Origin: Lepidonotus clava
Taxonomy: Eukaryota > Annelida > Polychaeta > Phyllodocida > Polynoidae
Direction: 5' to 3'
DNA: 64,000 nt
Assembly: GCA_936440205.1 (NCBI GenBank)
Contig: OW387142.1
Span: forward strand, 14,598,736-14,662,735
Positions 21,398 through 31,715 of the stretch are shown piece after piece. Numbering within the stretch: position 1 is the first letter of the stretch; each line of letters starts with the position of its first letter. The notes beneath the pieces are model-generated. The model worked only from the letters and a program-made list of their open reading frames with translations. It was not told the origin of the DNA and did no database searches. The position numbers were made by a program, and so were the translations under genes.

Positions 21398-22312
21398 GAG
21401 AGTTTTTGCAAACCACACGTATCTCATTCCCCCGATCCCGAAACGGATCTTGGGGCTATAGATGAATGGTCCCCATGGATAATGTTATTAATAAGGGAAA
21501 CAATATTATTTATTTGAATTCTGCCTTTATCAAATATGTCAGAAATGTAACTTATTTTAGAATAATGAGTTATGATATAAATCTGAAAAGAAAGGGCTCG
21601 GTCAGGTTGATTTTGTGTTTGTATATTTTGATAAATATAAATGTGTCTGAGTGCAGACCTGACTGGCCCTTGGTCATGGTCTGCTGCTCCCAGCTGTGGG
21701 CCGTCTGATCAGGGACACACAGGAACACGGATCTCCTACCCATTACTTACCAGTAGATAATGTCTCAAATAAGAAGAAAACTAATCTCATATTTATTTGT
21801 AATGAACATGTCTATATTCATGATGGGTGCAAGAAAGTTGATTAAGAAACTAACATAAAGGATTCATTGGAAAAGTACATTCATATGATAGGGGAGGCCT
21901 CAGCACTGGCCCTGCTGACCACAGTGCCCCTACGGATGTAACTCTGCTCCCCCCCCCCCTCGCAGACCCTCATACACTGTTTGCCTGTGTGTCCCTGACC
22001 AGTGAGAACACAGGTGGGAGCAGCAGACCGTGACCCAGGGCTAGTCAGGTCTACCCTCACTGACTAAATCATCTTTAATCAAAATATACATACACAGCTT
22101 CAACTTGTGATACTGCTATTTATTTTCAGATTTACCTATGAAAAAATCCTTATTAATGAAATCCACATTTCTGATGGATAAGATTGCAGGAAAATGTAAT
22201 TCATAATCATTTTCACTTTAACTGTCATTTTACATAGGGGCTATTCATCTAGAACCCAGCAGATCCGTATAGGGAACGGGGACTGAGATCGGGGTGTGTT
22301 GCAAAAACTCTC
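21398..22312. mobile_element. 915-bp foldback transposon flanked by TA
   Basis: GAGAGTTTTTGCAA at the left end is mirrored at the right end, each flanked by TA (21396-21397 and 22313-22314). The inverted similarity extends inward for about 330 bp, including a well-kept inner block (GGTCTGCTGCTCCCA and GGGACACACAGG on one arm, complements on the other). The arms have diverged by many small changes, so the copy is old. TA duplication fits Tc1/mariner-type elements; no transposase is encoded. Confidence 0.75.
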
Positions 22313-22539
22313 TAATATCCCCCCCCCCCCCCGCTTTCCTCCATTAATTACACTTACAGAATGTTGGCATTTCTGTAATCATGTAGCCTACATGTGTCGC
22401 TGGCCGGGGGGGGGGGGGGTCCCAAAACTGCCAAGATTTGTGTGTAGATTGAAATTGACAGGAATCAATTTGGTTTAATGAATAATTCTATATATCGCAT
22501 ATCCCATAGGGAAAAGTTGCTTGATATCGTTCAATAAGA

Positions 22540-22965
22540 AACTGATGTTACCGGTGCCACAGGGCTATGCTTTAGTCATTGATACCATTTCTAAGCATTT
22601 CTTCTTTCACGTGAAATTTTAGATTTTCAGCCTGATAAGGAGAGCTCTTTGTCTGCGGATGGTTCCGTACAACACCTCTGATATCATTTCTAAACATTTT
22701 TCACGTGATACTTAAATTCCCAGCCTGATAAGGTAAACTCTTTGTCTGCGGATGGCTCCATACAGCACCTCCGCACAGGGATTGATGTTACTTGTGTCGT
22801 TGATAGGGCTACTTCTAAACCATTTATATCATACTAGAGCAGCCTTGTTATATGTGATATAAGTTTCTCAGCGTGTTAAAGAGAATTGGTTACGGTTATT
22901 ATGTAGCACCCCCGCATAAGGGCTGTCAACACCTGTGACGTTGATAGGGCTGTGTGTTAATCTTG
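22540..22965. repeat. Degenerate ~120-bp tandem repeats
   Basis: Three diverged units share CAGCCTGATAAGG, CTCTTTGTCTGCGGATGG, ACAGCACCTCCG and GTTGATAGGGCT. Function unknown. Confidence 0.55.
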
Positions 22966-22984
22966 ACAACTTGTTTTTTATTAC

Positions 22985-23316
22985 CCGATTATGCTAACCA
23001 GGATACCTCTCGAACTGGCCTTAAGTGAAGGAAAGGAGAAGAATCAGTCTTGTTCTTTCTCTTTTCTGACAAATATGGTTTGGGGTGGAGGACTCCCCCT
23101 AAATCTTATAATTAGACAAATTGAGTCTAAAGATCTGTTCAAAACGCACATAGGACAAATGCTGACAAACGGTATGATCAGTTATTTATGTATATATCTC
23201 CATTGTTTTCCTGTATACCGCCGCAATGTAAAAACCAACACGCTGGGCGGGGCCGGAAACAAGTGGCTTAAACTGAAACTCATCCAGCTAAATAAACACG
23301 TTTAAAAAAAAAAATC
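22985..23316 (+). repeat. Possible 3' end of a retroposed sequence
   Basis: A 104-aa frame is followed by AATAAA (23289-23294) and an A run (23305-23315). This looks like the end of a poly(A)-tailed insertion or of a gene. The protein is not recognised and no target duplication was found. Confidence 0.25.
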
Positions 23317-23452
23317 GCTAGTTAGGGTACCTGGGGTACCTGGGTACCGGGGTAGCATACCTTTGGATACAGGTTGTCAGATTAGAGGTAGGTGCATTAA
23401 TGGAATTAACACGTTGAAGCTGGAAAGGGGGATTGTTTTGTTAAAGCCGCAC

Positions 23453-23770
23453 CTACTGCAATGCAATAGTGTGAAACTCTACTATGTGGTAGGAAGGTGT
23501 GTATAATACTATTCCTGCAGGAGGGCCTGTAACATGAACGCACATCAAAGCATAAATTGGTGGGGTAGAACTTCCACGCCCGTTGTAAAAGTTTAGGATA
23601 GTCGTTTTAAACCGAGCGAGAGTATAATGATAGTTTGCTGTTGGAGGATTAGGAGTGGAGTAAGAGTTAGACTCCTTGACACGTTTTAGAGGAAGTGGTT
23701 TCAGACAAGCCCGAGCCTGTCGAATGTATGAGTTCAAATTCTTCCCGTGTGACAATCTATACATGAACAA
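23453..23770 (-). other. Open 105-aa frame, doubtful
   Basis: Minus-strand frame without recognisable motifs, in DNA that is G-rich on the + strand, unlike the island that follows. It marks the last sequence before the composition changes at about 23.8 kb. Coding status is not supported beyond being open. Confidence 0.15.
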
Positions 23771-23858
23771 ACTAATTTACAAAATTTCTTATTAATTGTA
23801 TCGTACCTATATCTATAAAAATAAAACACACGTCTCATACCTACCAATGTATATAAGT

Positions 23859-24329
23859 TCAAAAATCAAAAATTTCTAATACTTGTTCTATTTTAACACG
23901 AAAACCAACATGATGCCGAATCAACAAAACAAACGTTGTTGTATTTGCAACTTCATCAAATTGCCTAGATTCCTCTTCCTCAAAATTAGTAATATCTTTT
24001 TTCAAAATACCAGGAATCTCTAACTGATCTACATCTTCTGGTGTTAATTTAGGAAATTTATTCAAAATAAATGTCAAAACTAATCTTTTTAAACTTAATT
24101 TAAAAAGAAATCTATTCAATTCCTGTACTAATTCTGTGATTTGTTCTATTTTAGAAAAATCTATTAATGTACCATTAGGACATGCAGCAATAAGCTTACC
24201 TATATTTTCACCTTCCTTTAATACTTTATTTATAACTAAACAAAAGTAACAAGAACAATAAGGCTCATAAACACTTTTCTCAAAATGTATAACAATCATT
24301 TGTAAACTAACCTTAAGCCTTAAAAACAA
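23859..24329 (-). CDS. Unknown 156-aa protein of the island
   Basis: The frame begins MFLRLKVSLQMIVIHFEK and has a Cys cluster (CSCYFC, about residues 25-30), then a mostly helical body with KLSLKRLVLTFILNKFPKLT and an acidic ITNFEEEESRQFDE segment. It might be a helical signalling domain, but no death-fold, Bcl-2 or other family can be assigned by eye. Splice-like signals occur in its first part (TTTTGTTTAG acceptor, TATAG|GTAAGC donor), so the true N-terminus is uncertain. It faces away from the membrane-protein gene across a 1.2-kb intergenic region and shares the island's composition. Confidence 0.45.
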   Translation of the reverse strand: MFLRLKVSLQMIVIHFEKSVYEPYCSCYFCLVINKVLKEGENIGKLIAACPNGTLIDFSKIEQITELVQELNRFLFKLSLKRLVLTFILNKFPKLTPEDVDQLEIPGILKKDITNFEEEESRQFDEVANTTTFVLLIRHHVGFRVKIEQVLEIFDF

Positions 24330-24741
24330 TCTTTAATCCTCTGTACACCTACCTCCTAAGCAAAAGCAAACACCAAATATAACAATCATAAGCTTATTTA
24401 AGCACAAAGCTTCATGCATATTCAAATAAACTTACCTTAAACGCCTTATATATCTTAAAATAAACATTAACACAAATATATAAATTTAACCCATATCATA
24501 ACTTAACCACAATATACTACTTGAACATATCTATGACACATTTTGCCAAGGCTGTTTCTCTAAAGTACCAGAATTATCACAGTGCAATTGATGCACAATG
24601 CTCCATCACCACAACACTGTAGCTATGCTGAGATAAGGTAATTTTGCGCAACTTGCCCTTTTTAGAAGCATTGCTTGACTAAGCGGCAAAATCTCTTCTT
24701 TCCGATCCTGTCATTAAAATCCACCGATAAACAGCGCCGCT

Positions 24742-24780
24742 GCGCCACCTAACGTATTGCCTATAAAAACGTAGGTGGCG
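24742..24780. promoter_or_regulatory. Dyad symmetry centred on TATAAAA
   Basis: CGCCACCT-A-ACGT (24743-24755) and ACGTAGGTGGCG (24769-24780) are inverted copies flanking TATTGCCTATAAA; the TATA box is TATAAAA at 24762-24768. This could be a core promoter with symmetrical protein sites or an origin-like structure. It is one of the few GC-rich spots in the island. Confidence 0.5.
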
Positions 24781-24875
24781 ACGCCTGCGGTCACATATAT
24801 GAAGTGCGTAAGCGGTCAGAAAACAAATAACGCGATACGACAATACCTAAGTTATCTAAGCGTCTAAACATCAAT

Positions 24876-24887
24876 CCACCAGAGGGC
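24876..24887 (+). promoter_or_regulatory. CTCF-core-like motif 1
   Basis: CCACCAGAGGGC matches the well-known CTCF core (CCASYAG-RKGGC). The first 11 bases recur exactly at 25244, 25289 and 32162. Confidence 0.4.
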
Positions 24888-25199
24888 ATTAGCTACCTAT
24901 TGTAATAAGACATGAACAGTGTTGTCATTCACTGGGGAACCCTCACTACATTACCCAAACTAAGCCTAAAGGCCTAACGTCACACTGTTCATCTCTACTA
25001 CAGGTGTTAACAGTGTCTTTAGACATCTGTCTAAACTTAGGCAAAAAACCAATATAATCTAAATTGGTTAACACCAAACACAGGCGAGAAGGTACTTAAT
25101 GAAAAATCTATAAATTCAAGCATAAAAAAGACCCCACCCTAGTATGTCTCAAATCTAGTCAAAACATTAATCAAATAACGCCCAGCGTAAAAGCTAATC

Positions 25200-25312
25200 A
25201 GCGTAAAAGCTAAGTCTCTATTCTGTCTACAGTTAATGCTTAGCCACCAGAGGGAACCTTCCAGCACATGTCTATAGTTGATGCCTAGCCACCAGAGGGA
25301 ACCTCTCAACAC
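25200..25312 (+). repeat. 45-bp tandem duplication with CCACCAGAGGG
   Basis: Two units of 45 bp share TAGCCACCAGAGGGAACCT, preceded by TCTAYAGTTRATGC. The CTCF-like motif is at 25244-25254 and 25289-25299, 215-270 bp before the membrane-protein start codon. Confidence 0.7.
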
Positions 25313-25513
25313 AAATTATTTAGTACCAAGTGAACCTCAGACAAGTTTATCTACTCCAAGCCAAGCCTACATAAAAATACTTGATAAGTGTGGACTAAGT
25401 TACAGCCCGTAATCAATGGAAACTATTTCTTACATTAATGCCCTTAAACTTATTGATAAATCTAAATCTAGAACACGCCGACCAACACTCACTTCATCTC
25501 TAAAGTAAATCAA

Positions 25514-28500
25514 ATGCGCAGAACCATCATGTCGACCAAACTAGTATTCCTGCTTCTCTTCCTAACCATTTTGACGAAAACTCTAGGTTGTTCTGTCAGA
25601 AACGACTGCTCCTTAACCGACAACTTGGACACGCTTATCTGCTACTGTTTACCGACAACTTTCACACACATAACGCTAAGAACTACGCAAATCTTTCTAA
25701 TTTCCCCCGCCGCATCACAGCAACAATTCATCAAATACGACATAGATGTCTTCCCATTCCTTGCAGTTATCAAAACAAGTGGAATTACATTTCAATGCGA
25801 AGCAGGAAAATGCATGTAAGTATAGGCTTAACTCACTTAATATTAACAGTATAAAATTATTCAAATATAATACCTACTAAGTTTCTTAAATTTTAGCTTA
25901 ACAAGTTTCTTAAATTCTGAACATTATATAAATACCTTTCATATCCAAAGTTTTCTAATCTTTTGAATTTAAGAATAAATTCTAAACATTAATTTTTATT
26001 CAGATTAAAAGCAACAGAAAAACCAACTTCTATGAAACCAACATCTTCATTTCCAAATACCATGTAAGTTATTAGTCTTAAGTGCACTCTAAACCTAAAA
26101 ATAAAACAGCATGCTTCCTCCTAACATTCCTATATGACAAACTAAGTTAAACATCATAGTTACGTAAAAGTCACTCATGCTAACTGTAAAAGCAGTAACG
26201 TCGTCTAACTTCTACCTTAAACAATATTCACTTTACACCAACCTAACCATATTAACCTAACTAATCGTAATTTTTATTTAGCTCAGCAATTGAACCAACT
26301 GATGCCTTGAAGACAACTATTGCCCTATTTGATTTAACTACAACTGACGCATTGACGACTCAAACTAATGATTTAAGTTCAACCACTACATCTATGAAAC
26401 CAGCATCTTCATTTCCAAATACCATGTAAGTTATTAGTCTTAAATGCACTCTAAACCTAAAAAAAAATAAACTGCATGCTTCCTCCTAACATTCCTATAT
26501 GACAAACGTAAGTTAAACCTCCTTTTAATATTAAACATCATAGTCTTCGTGAAAGTCACATGCTAACTGCAAAAGCAGTGGCGACATCTAACTTCTACCT
26601 TAAACAATATTCACTTTGCACCGTCCTAACTATATTAACCAAACTAATCGTAATTTTTTTATTTAGCTCAGCAATTGAAACAACTGATGCCTTGAAGACA
26701 ACTAATGCCCTATTTGATTTAACTGAAACAAAAACAACTCACGATTTCACTGACAAATTAAAGACTCAAACTAATGATTTAAGTACAACCACTACATCTA
26801 TGAAACCAGCATCTTCATTTCCAAATACCATGTAAGTTATTGGTCTTAAAATGCACTCTAAACCTAAAAATAAAACAGCATGCTTCCTCCTAACATTCCT
26901 ATATGGTAAACTAAGTTGAACCTTTTAATATTAAACAAAGCAACAAACATCATAGTTACGTAAAAGTCACTCATGCTAACTGCTTAAGTTTCATTTAAAA
27001 CTACTAATATCTTTAACAACAAATCTAGCATTATATCCATCCTAACTTCTAACAAAAATATTAATCTATATGTAATTTATTATTTATAAAATACTTTATA
27101 CTTTCAGCTCACCCAAAACTTCAACAAGTCTGTCACAAGCCTCTACACCTATTACTTCAAGCCAGCCACGTACTTCAAGTTGGTCCATGTAAATATATAA
27201 TTTATAATCCCTATTCAGCCTATCATAATTTAAAACTACTAATATCTTTAACAACAAATCTAGCAACATATGTTTTAATAGCTTTATCTAAACTAATATT
27301 TATAATCCCTATTCAGCCTATCACAATTTAATACCAGTCACCAATCTATTAGTCTGGTAATCTCAATACAATATCTACAAACTGAGAAATTTTCTAAGTC
27401 CAAATCTCACAATTGCTCTGAAACTATTCAACTATCAAACTTATTCATCTAAAGAACATTTCTACAACACAAGTAACTAAAACAAACTCTAAGTCCACTA
27501 ATCTTAAGAGATTTAATTCCACCGTGGATGGATAAACCTTTTCATATTTTCTGTAGTAAAATTCTAGAGCCCTTCTCACAAGAAAATAAGTCAAAGATAC
27601 TAGAAAGGAATTCTGTGAAAAGTCACCCAACTCAGAAACTTTACCAGTCACCAATCTATAAGTCTGGTAATCTCAATGCAATATCTATAAACTAAGAAAT
27701 TTTCTAAGTCCTCTAAGTCTCATGAATGCTCTGAAACTAGTCAACTATTAGACTTATTCATCTGAAGAACATTTCTACAACACAAGTAACTCAAACAAAC
27801 TCTAAGTCCACTAATTTCAAGAGATTTATAAAACTACTAATATCTTTAACAACAAATCTAGCATCATATCCAACCTAACTTCTAACAAAAGTTTTATAAA
27901 ATATTAATCTGTATGTAATTTATTATTTGCAAAATACTTTATACTTTCAGCTCACCCAAAACTTCAAGTCTATCGCAAGCCTCCACACCTATTACTTCAA
28001 ATCGGCTACAAACTTCTACTACCTCCACACCTATCAGTACTTCAAGTCTACCGCAAACCTCTACTACCTCCACACCTATCAGTACTTTAAGTCTGTCGCA
28101 AACCTCTATCAGTACTTCAAGCCAACCGCATCCTACAAGTCTAGCGCAAACCTCTACATTTATCAGTTCAAGCCAACCACAAGTCACTATACCTATAAAT
28201 ACAACATTTTCAAATGAACCAAAAACACCTAACGCATCTTTCGCATCTACACCTAAACCTATTGACAAATCAACTCCAAAAAATATCGTACCAGTAGCTG
28301 ATATTATAGCAGGAATCTTATCTTTCTTAGTTCTTTTTGGTATTATATTAACATCTTTTATTCTTTATAAACTTTTCAGAAAAACTTGGCAAAACAAATT
28401 TGAACAATATAGAATTCGATCTATTCAGCGAACCACACTTCATATGAGATCTCGATTTAATATTAATGTTAATGTTAATGAAGCACAAGCACCTTCTGAA

Positions 28501-28656
28501 TACACTAGCAGTTTCAATTCTCTAAACTCTGAAAGCTTTGAATCTATTAGCGTAGTACAAGAAGAAATTGAAATGACTACTTTTAAAACTTTTTCTTCTC
28601 CCTCATCTTCTCCTCCCTCACCTTCTCCTACTCCCTCACCTCCTATTAACTTGTAA
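25514..28656 (+). CDS. Six-exon mucin-like type I membrane protein
   Basis: Exons 25514-25815, 26004-26063, 26282-26425, 26667-26831, 27108-27188 and 27951-28656 all meet with phase 2 and GT-AG ends, giving 485 aa. Exon 1 carries a signal peptide (LVFLLLFLTILTKTLG, cleaved before CS) and a small Cys-bearing ectodomain. Exons 2-5 encode a Thr/Ser-rich stalk; exons 2-4 end in the same SMKP-T/A-SSFPNT text, and exons 3 and 4 are near copies. Exon 6 continues with repeats of the STPIST-S type, then has one transmembrane helix (IIAGILSFLVLFGIILTSFI), a basic stop-transfer and an acidic, Pro/Ser-rich cytoplasmic tail. A likely heavily O-glycosylated surface receptor or viral-type glycoprotein. AATAAA follows the stop within two bases. 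The start could be Met1 or Met6. Confidence 0.75.
25816..27950 (+). repeat. Duplicated exon-intron units in the gene
   Basis: Introns repeat almost verbatim: AAGTTATTAGTCTTAA after exons 2 and 3, and AAACTACTAATATCTTTAAC at about 26998 and 27832 before the similar 5' ends of exons 5 and 6. A ~150-bp block at about 27350-27500 recurs at about 27655-27810. This shows repeated tandem duplication of exon-plus-intron units, which is harmless to the frame because all junctions are phase 2. Confidence 0.75.
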
Positions 28657-28662
28657 AATAAA
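28657..28662 (+). terminator. Poly(A) signal AATAAA
   Basis: Follows the TAA stop of the membrane-protein gene almost directly and sits in the 18-bp gap before the end of the convergent dUTPase gene. Confidence 0.6.
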
Positions 28663-28674
28663 ACCCTTAGCACT

Positions 28675-29109
28675 TTAACAATATCCACTAGAACCAAACC
28701 CCTTACAACCACGATCAGTTTTGCTTAACTCTTGTACTTCATAAACACTGGCATTTGAATAACGCTCTAAAATAATTTGAGCAATCCTATCACCAGCCTT
28801 AATAAGAAAATCTAAATTTCCAAAGTTATACAAAATAATACTAACATTTCCTCTATAATCTTCATCAATAACTCCTGCTCCAACTTCAATAGAATAATAT
28901 TTAGAAAGACTAGATCTAGATGCTATTCTTCCATAACATTTTTCAGGAAACTCAAACTGTAAATCTGTTTTAATTTCAAGTTTTTTTCCTGCTGGTAAAA
29001 TATAATCATAAGCACTATACAAATCTAATCCTGCTGAAAATAATGAACTTCTCTTTGGAAGATTAGCCTTTTCAGAAAGCCTAACAACATAAACCTTATC
29101 ATGCGACAT
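28675..29109 (-). CDS. dut: dUTP pyrophosphatase (dUTPase)
   Basis: Hydrolyses dUTP to dUMP and pyrophosphate, keeping uracil out of DNA and feeding dTMP synthesis. The 144-aa protein has the usual length of a trimeric dUTPase and all five motifs in order: AGLDLYSA (26-33), GRIASRSSL (60-68), GAGVIDEDYRGNV (77-89, with the catalytic Asp and the base-stacking Tyr), GDRIAQIIL (106-114) and RGCKGFGSSG (133-142). Motif 5 has Lys where most members have the first Gly of GGFGS. There is no intron in the coding part and no organelle signal. The stop lies 18 bp from the stop of the convergent membrane-protein gene, and the start lies one base after another ORF. Intact; either a host gene or a gene typical of large nuclear DNA viruses. 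Confidence 0.9.
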   Translation of the reverse strand: MSHDKVYVVRLSEKANLPKRSSLFSAGLDLYSAYDYILPAGKKLEIKTDLQFEFPEKCYGRIASRSSLSKYYSIEVGAGVIDEDYRGNVSIILYNFGNLDFLIKAGDRIAQIILERYSNASVYEVQELSKTDRGCKGFGSSGYC

Positions 29110-29110
29110 C

Positions 29111-29407
29111 TTAATTATGCTCCTTTAACACCACAGACTTATTCAAACTATTCTGAAAAATACATATACAAACTCGAATAGGTTTCAAATTATTATCCCT
29201 TTCTATACTTTGCACCTGAAAATACTTAGACCTGACAAAAAAATCATAATAAGCTAAATATTGAGAATTAACTGAAACATTTTTAAAATTTGAACTTTCA
29301 GAAACATTTTTAAAATTTGAACTTTCAGAACATATTATATCACAATACACGTATTGTTTCATATTTCTAAAAATACACTTACCTGTTCGGTACCACACTA
29401 AATACAA
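29111..29407 (-). CDS. Small ORF abutting dUTPase, or its leader exon
   Basis: A 98-aa frame with an exact internal repeat (SESSNFKNV twice), ending one base before the dUTPase ATG. Strong donors in this region (CAG|GTAAGTGTA at about 29383 and again at about 29451, minus strand) and acceptors (TATTTTCAG at about 29212, TTTTTCAG at about 29149) suggest that it may instead be two alternative 5' leader exons and an intron of the dUTPase transcript. No protein family recognised. Confidence 0.3.
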   Translation of the reverse strand: MYLVWYRTGKCIFRNMKQYVYCDIICSESSNFKNVSESSNFKNVSVNSQYLAYYDFFVRSKYFQVQSIERDNNLKPIRVCICIFQNSLNKSVVLKEHN

Positions 29408-29637
29408 TACAATACAATATTTCTCACAAATAAATAAATAAGTACACTTACCTGTTTATAATGTGCCTGTGATGAATGACGCCAAGCTTGATCTTGAAGC
29501 TTTAAGTCGCAAAACTATAAAGCTGAAATTTCAACAAAAGCAAAAGCAACAACCAACAATCACCTAACTAAAATTATCTTAAGTAAAACAGACCAAAAAT
29601 AATTTCAACTAGCGCTTAACGCTAGCTAAAATCAAAA

Positions 29638-29785
29638 CGTCAATCTCCACAAACCAAGAAAGCAATTTCCAGCCACCTCTAAAAACGTCAATCTCCAAAC
29701 CAAGAAAGCAATTTCCAACCACCTCTAGAAACGTCAATCTCCACAACCACCTCCGAAAATATCAATCTCCACAAACTAGCACTTA
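29638..29785. repeat. ~55-bp tandem repeats upstream of dUTPase
   Basis: Three to four units share CGTCAATCTCCA, CCAAGAAAGCAATTTCCA and CCACCTCT. They lie 200-350 bp upstream of the proposed leader exons, where promoter elements would be expected. Confidence 0.65.
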
Positions 29786-30136
29786 CGCCTAACAAAGCAC
29801 GCACTTGCGCCCAACGCGGGCCCAACGGCGCTCTTTACCACACTACAATTAACCACACCAAAGAAATGCGCGCAAAAGATCAACACAAAGCTTTTATACC
29901 CTCTTTATTAGTCTCAGCCAATCACAAGACAATAACATTATGTTATGATTGTGAAAGTATTTAAGGTGCTTATAGGTTTTCATTTTTAATAATAAACCAA
30001 AATAGTATACGTTTATATTATAAAACGCGCGCATTAACTTAAACTATCTTTTCTCACTACATTTATATAAACAAAACGAAAATATATAAAATTGAATATC
30101 TAATAATTTGCTAATTTATAAAGTCGTTTCAAACTT

Positions 30137-30230
30137 TTATCCCTTCAGTACCTCCTCGTACAAAGCAAAAATACCCACATGGAAACGAGACACAACATCC
30201 AGAACCTTCCATGTAAGGTACTGAAAGGGA
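30137..30230. repeat. Nested hairpin
   Basis: CCCTT-CAGTACCT (about 30141-30153) pairs with AGGTACTGAAAGGG (about 30216-30229), and inside it ACATGGAA pairs with TTCCATGT. It stands in otherwise unstructured AT-rich DNA. A related CTCCTCGTAC text recurs at about 30391. Confidence 0.5.
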
Positions 30231-30476
30231 ATACATAAACTTTCTCTCACTCTTAATTTAATATAATCATTTAAACTTTAAACATTGAAGCATATTTATT
30301 ATAAAACAAACTTTCATTTTAAAATATTTCAAAAATGTCTTAGCAAACTCTTAAAAATCAATAAACATACATACATATATATCTCAAAACCCCTCCTCGT
30401 ACCTCTACCAAGAAGGTATGTTACCACACAAGAAGAAATAATTAACTATCATATTTAGACTTACCATTAGACCTCA

Positions 30477-30675
30477 ACAGCTTATCAGCTACCCAAATTT
30501 ATATATATATCCAAGCTACAATTTTAGTATGTTCACAGCTTATCAGCTACCCAAATTTATATATCCAAGCTACAATTTTAGTATATTCGCATCACTTTGT
30601 TTAGTTCAATGTATTTACAATATTCAGCTAACCAATTTATATAAAAGCTACAATTTTAATGTGTTCACAACACTT
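30477..30675. repeat. ~58-bp tandem repeats, three units
   Basis: Units share ACAGCTTATCAGCTACCC and AAGCTACAATTTTAGTAT. A 109-aa frame runs across them and is a repeat by-product. Confidence 0.7.
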
Positions 30676-31136
30676 TATTGTTTGAGCAAAATGTATTTAC
30701 ATTTATTCAAGTTTGCTGTTTATTTACCTTTAAAAATGAACCTTAATGTACATGTACTAACCATTCTTAATATGTTTATACAATTCTTAGCCAAATGCTT
30801 TCAATTATTAATGCATTATAAAGTGGTTGTTTTCACTAAAGTCAAATATAATAACTGACAAGTGCTATAGCCCAAATTAAACCTTGTCAATTATTACACT
30901 TGCGCTTTAATATGCTACAAAACTGTATATATATATCTTAACGCTTTCTTATCTTCTCTGCAAATAAACCATTATAATCAAGCAAGTCGATTATGTTTAT
31001 TCTTCCAAGCTATACGTACGCCCCAACTGCGTCACCAATATTATATAAATTACTCTAACCAATACACATACTGACACAAAAAAGATTACCTGGATCTGTG
31101 CCCAAACCATAAATATCAATTTCCTAGACCAACATA
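30676..31136. other. AT-rich, no gene supported
   Basis: No motif-bearing frame on either strand. The island's A/C-rich composition continues. Confidence 0.35.
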
Positions 31137-31250
31137 CTGATTTCATAAGACTTGTGAAAGAACACTATTACTAGATTTATTACTAGATTTACAGCTTGAT
31201 TTCATAAAACTTGTGAAAGAACACTATTACTAGATTTACAGCTATATCAC
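31137..31250. repeat. Short tandem duplication
   Basis: TGATTTCATAARACTTGTGA plus AAGAACACTATTACTAGATT is present twice, about 60 bp apart. Confidence 0.7.
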
Positions 31251-31340
31251 ACTAATCAAAAGTAAAATAAGCTAAAGCTATAATAAACACTGAAACAAAT
31301 ACTTTAATGTAACTTAAAAAAATTATTTCATATTCATAAA

Positions 31341-31429
31341 CGCACAAAGCTACATTAACACTAGAATCACCTAGGTTAATGTACGTCTCAACCCTCGCGT
31401 CACTCCGCACAAAACTACATTAACACTAG
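31341..31429. repeat. 65-bp tandem duplication at an insertion site
   Basis: CGCACAAAGCTACATTAACA at 31341 recurs as CGCACAAAACTACATTAACA at 31406. The second copy was then the target of the insert at 31430. Confidence 0.65.
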
Positions 31430-31715
31430 CCTGGTAGCCAGCCCACTCGCGGGAGAGCCAGTATTGTTAGACCAGGCACGGAGGTCTAGATTCCTCGCAG
31501 ACAGCGCGGCGTTATCTACCGGAGCGCCCTGCGTCGCTGTAAATCAAGTAAGCCGGTACAAAGTGTGTCCGCTCGGCGTTCTCTACCAGAGCGTCCTACG
31601 TACATAGACAAAATGTCCAAATTAGTGTGCTGTTGCATACGCACACACCGTTACAACGCGAAAAGGGTCTGCTCTGAAGTGCGCGTTTACTCCATACCGA
31701 GGCTTTTAACCGGGG
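31430..31715. mobile_element. 286-bp GC-rich insert with 14-bp target duplication
   Basis: TACATTAACACTAG is present exactly on both sides (31416-31429 and 31716-31729). The insert is GC-rich and starts CCTGGTAGCCAGCCCACTCG. It contains an internal 30-bp duplication (CGGCGTTATCTACC and CGGCGTTCTCTACC). No poly(A), tRNA promoter or terminal inverted repeats are clear. A 14-bp duplication suits LINE-mediated retroposition, so it may be a SINE-like element. Confidence 0.7.

Larger units (their letters stand above)
24330..25513. promoter_or_regulatory. Divergent intergenic control region
   Basis: This 1.2-kb gap lies between two divergent genes. It holds a GC-richer core (about 24660-24860) with a dyad around a TATA box, three CCACCAGAGGG motifs and a 45-bp tandem repeat, listed separately. 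No coding frame is supported. Confidence 0.45.

Noticed and set aside
27445-27654. 69-aa minus-strand frame in intron 5 of the membrane-protein gene
   Set aside because: It reads somewhat like protein and has splice-like ends, but flanking intron duplication explains the region and no partner exon was found.
27939-28268. 109-aa minus-strand frame
   Set aside because: Antisense shadow of the Thr/Ser repeat exon.
30529-30858. 109-aa frame in the island
   Set aside because: It runs across three AT-rich tandem repeats and is low in complexity; no motif.
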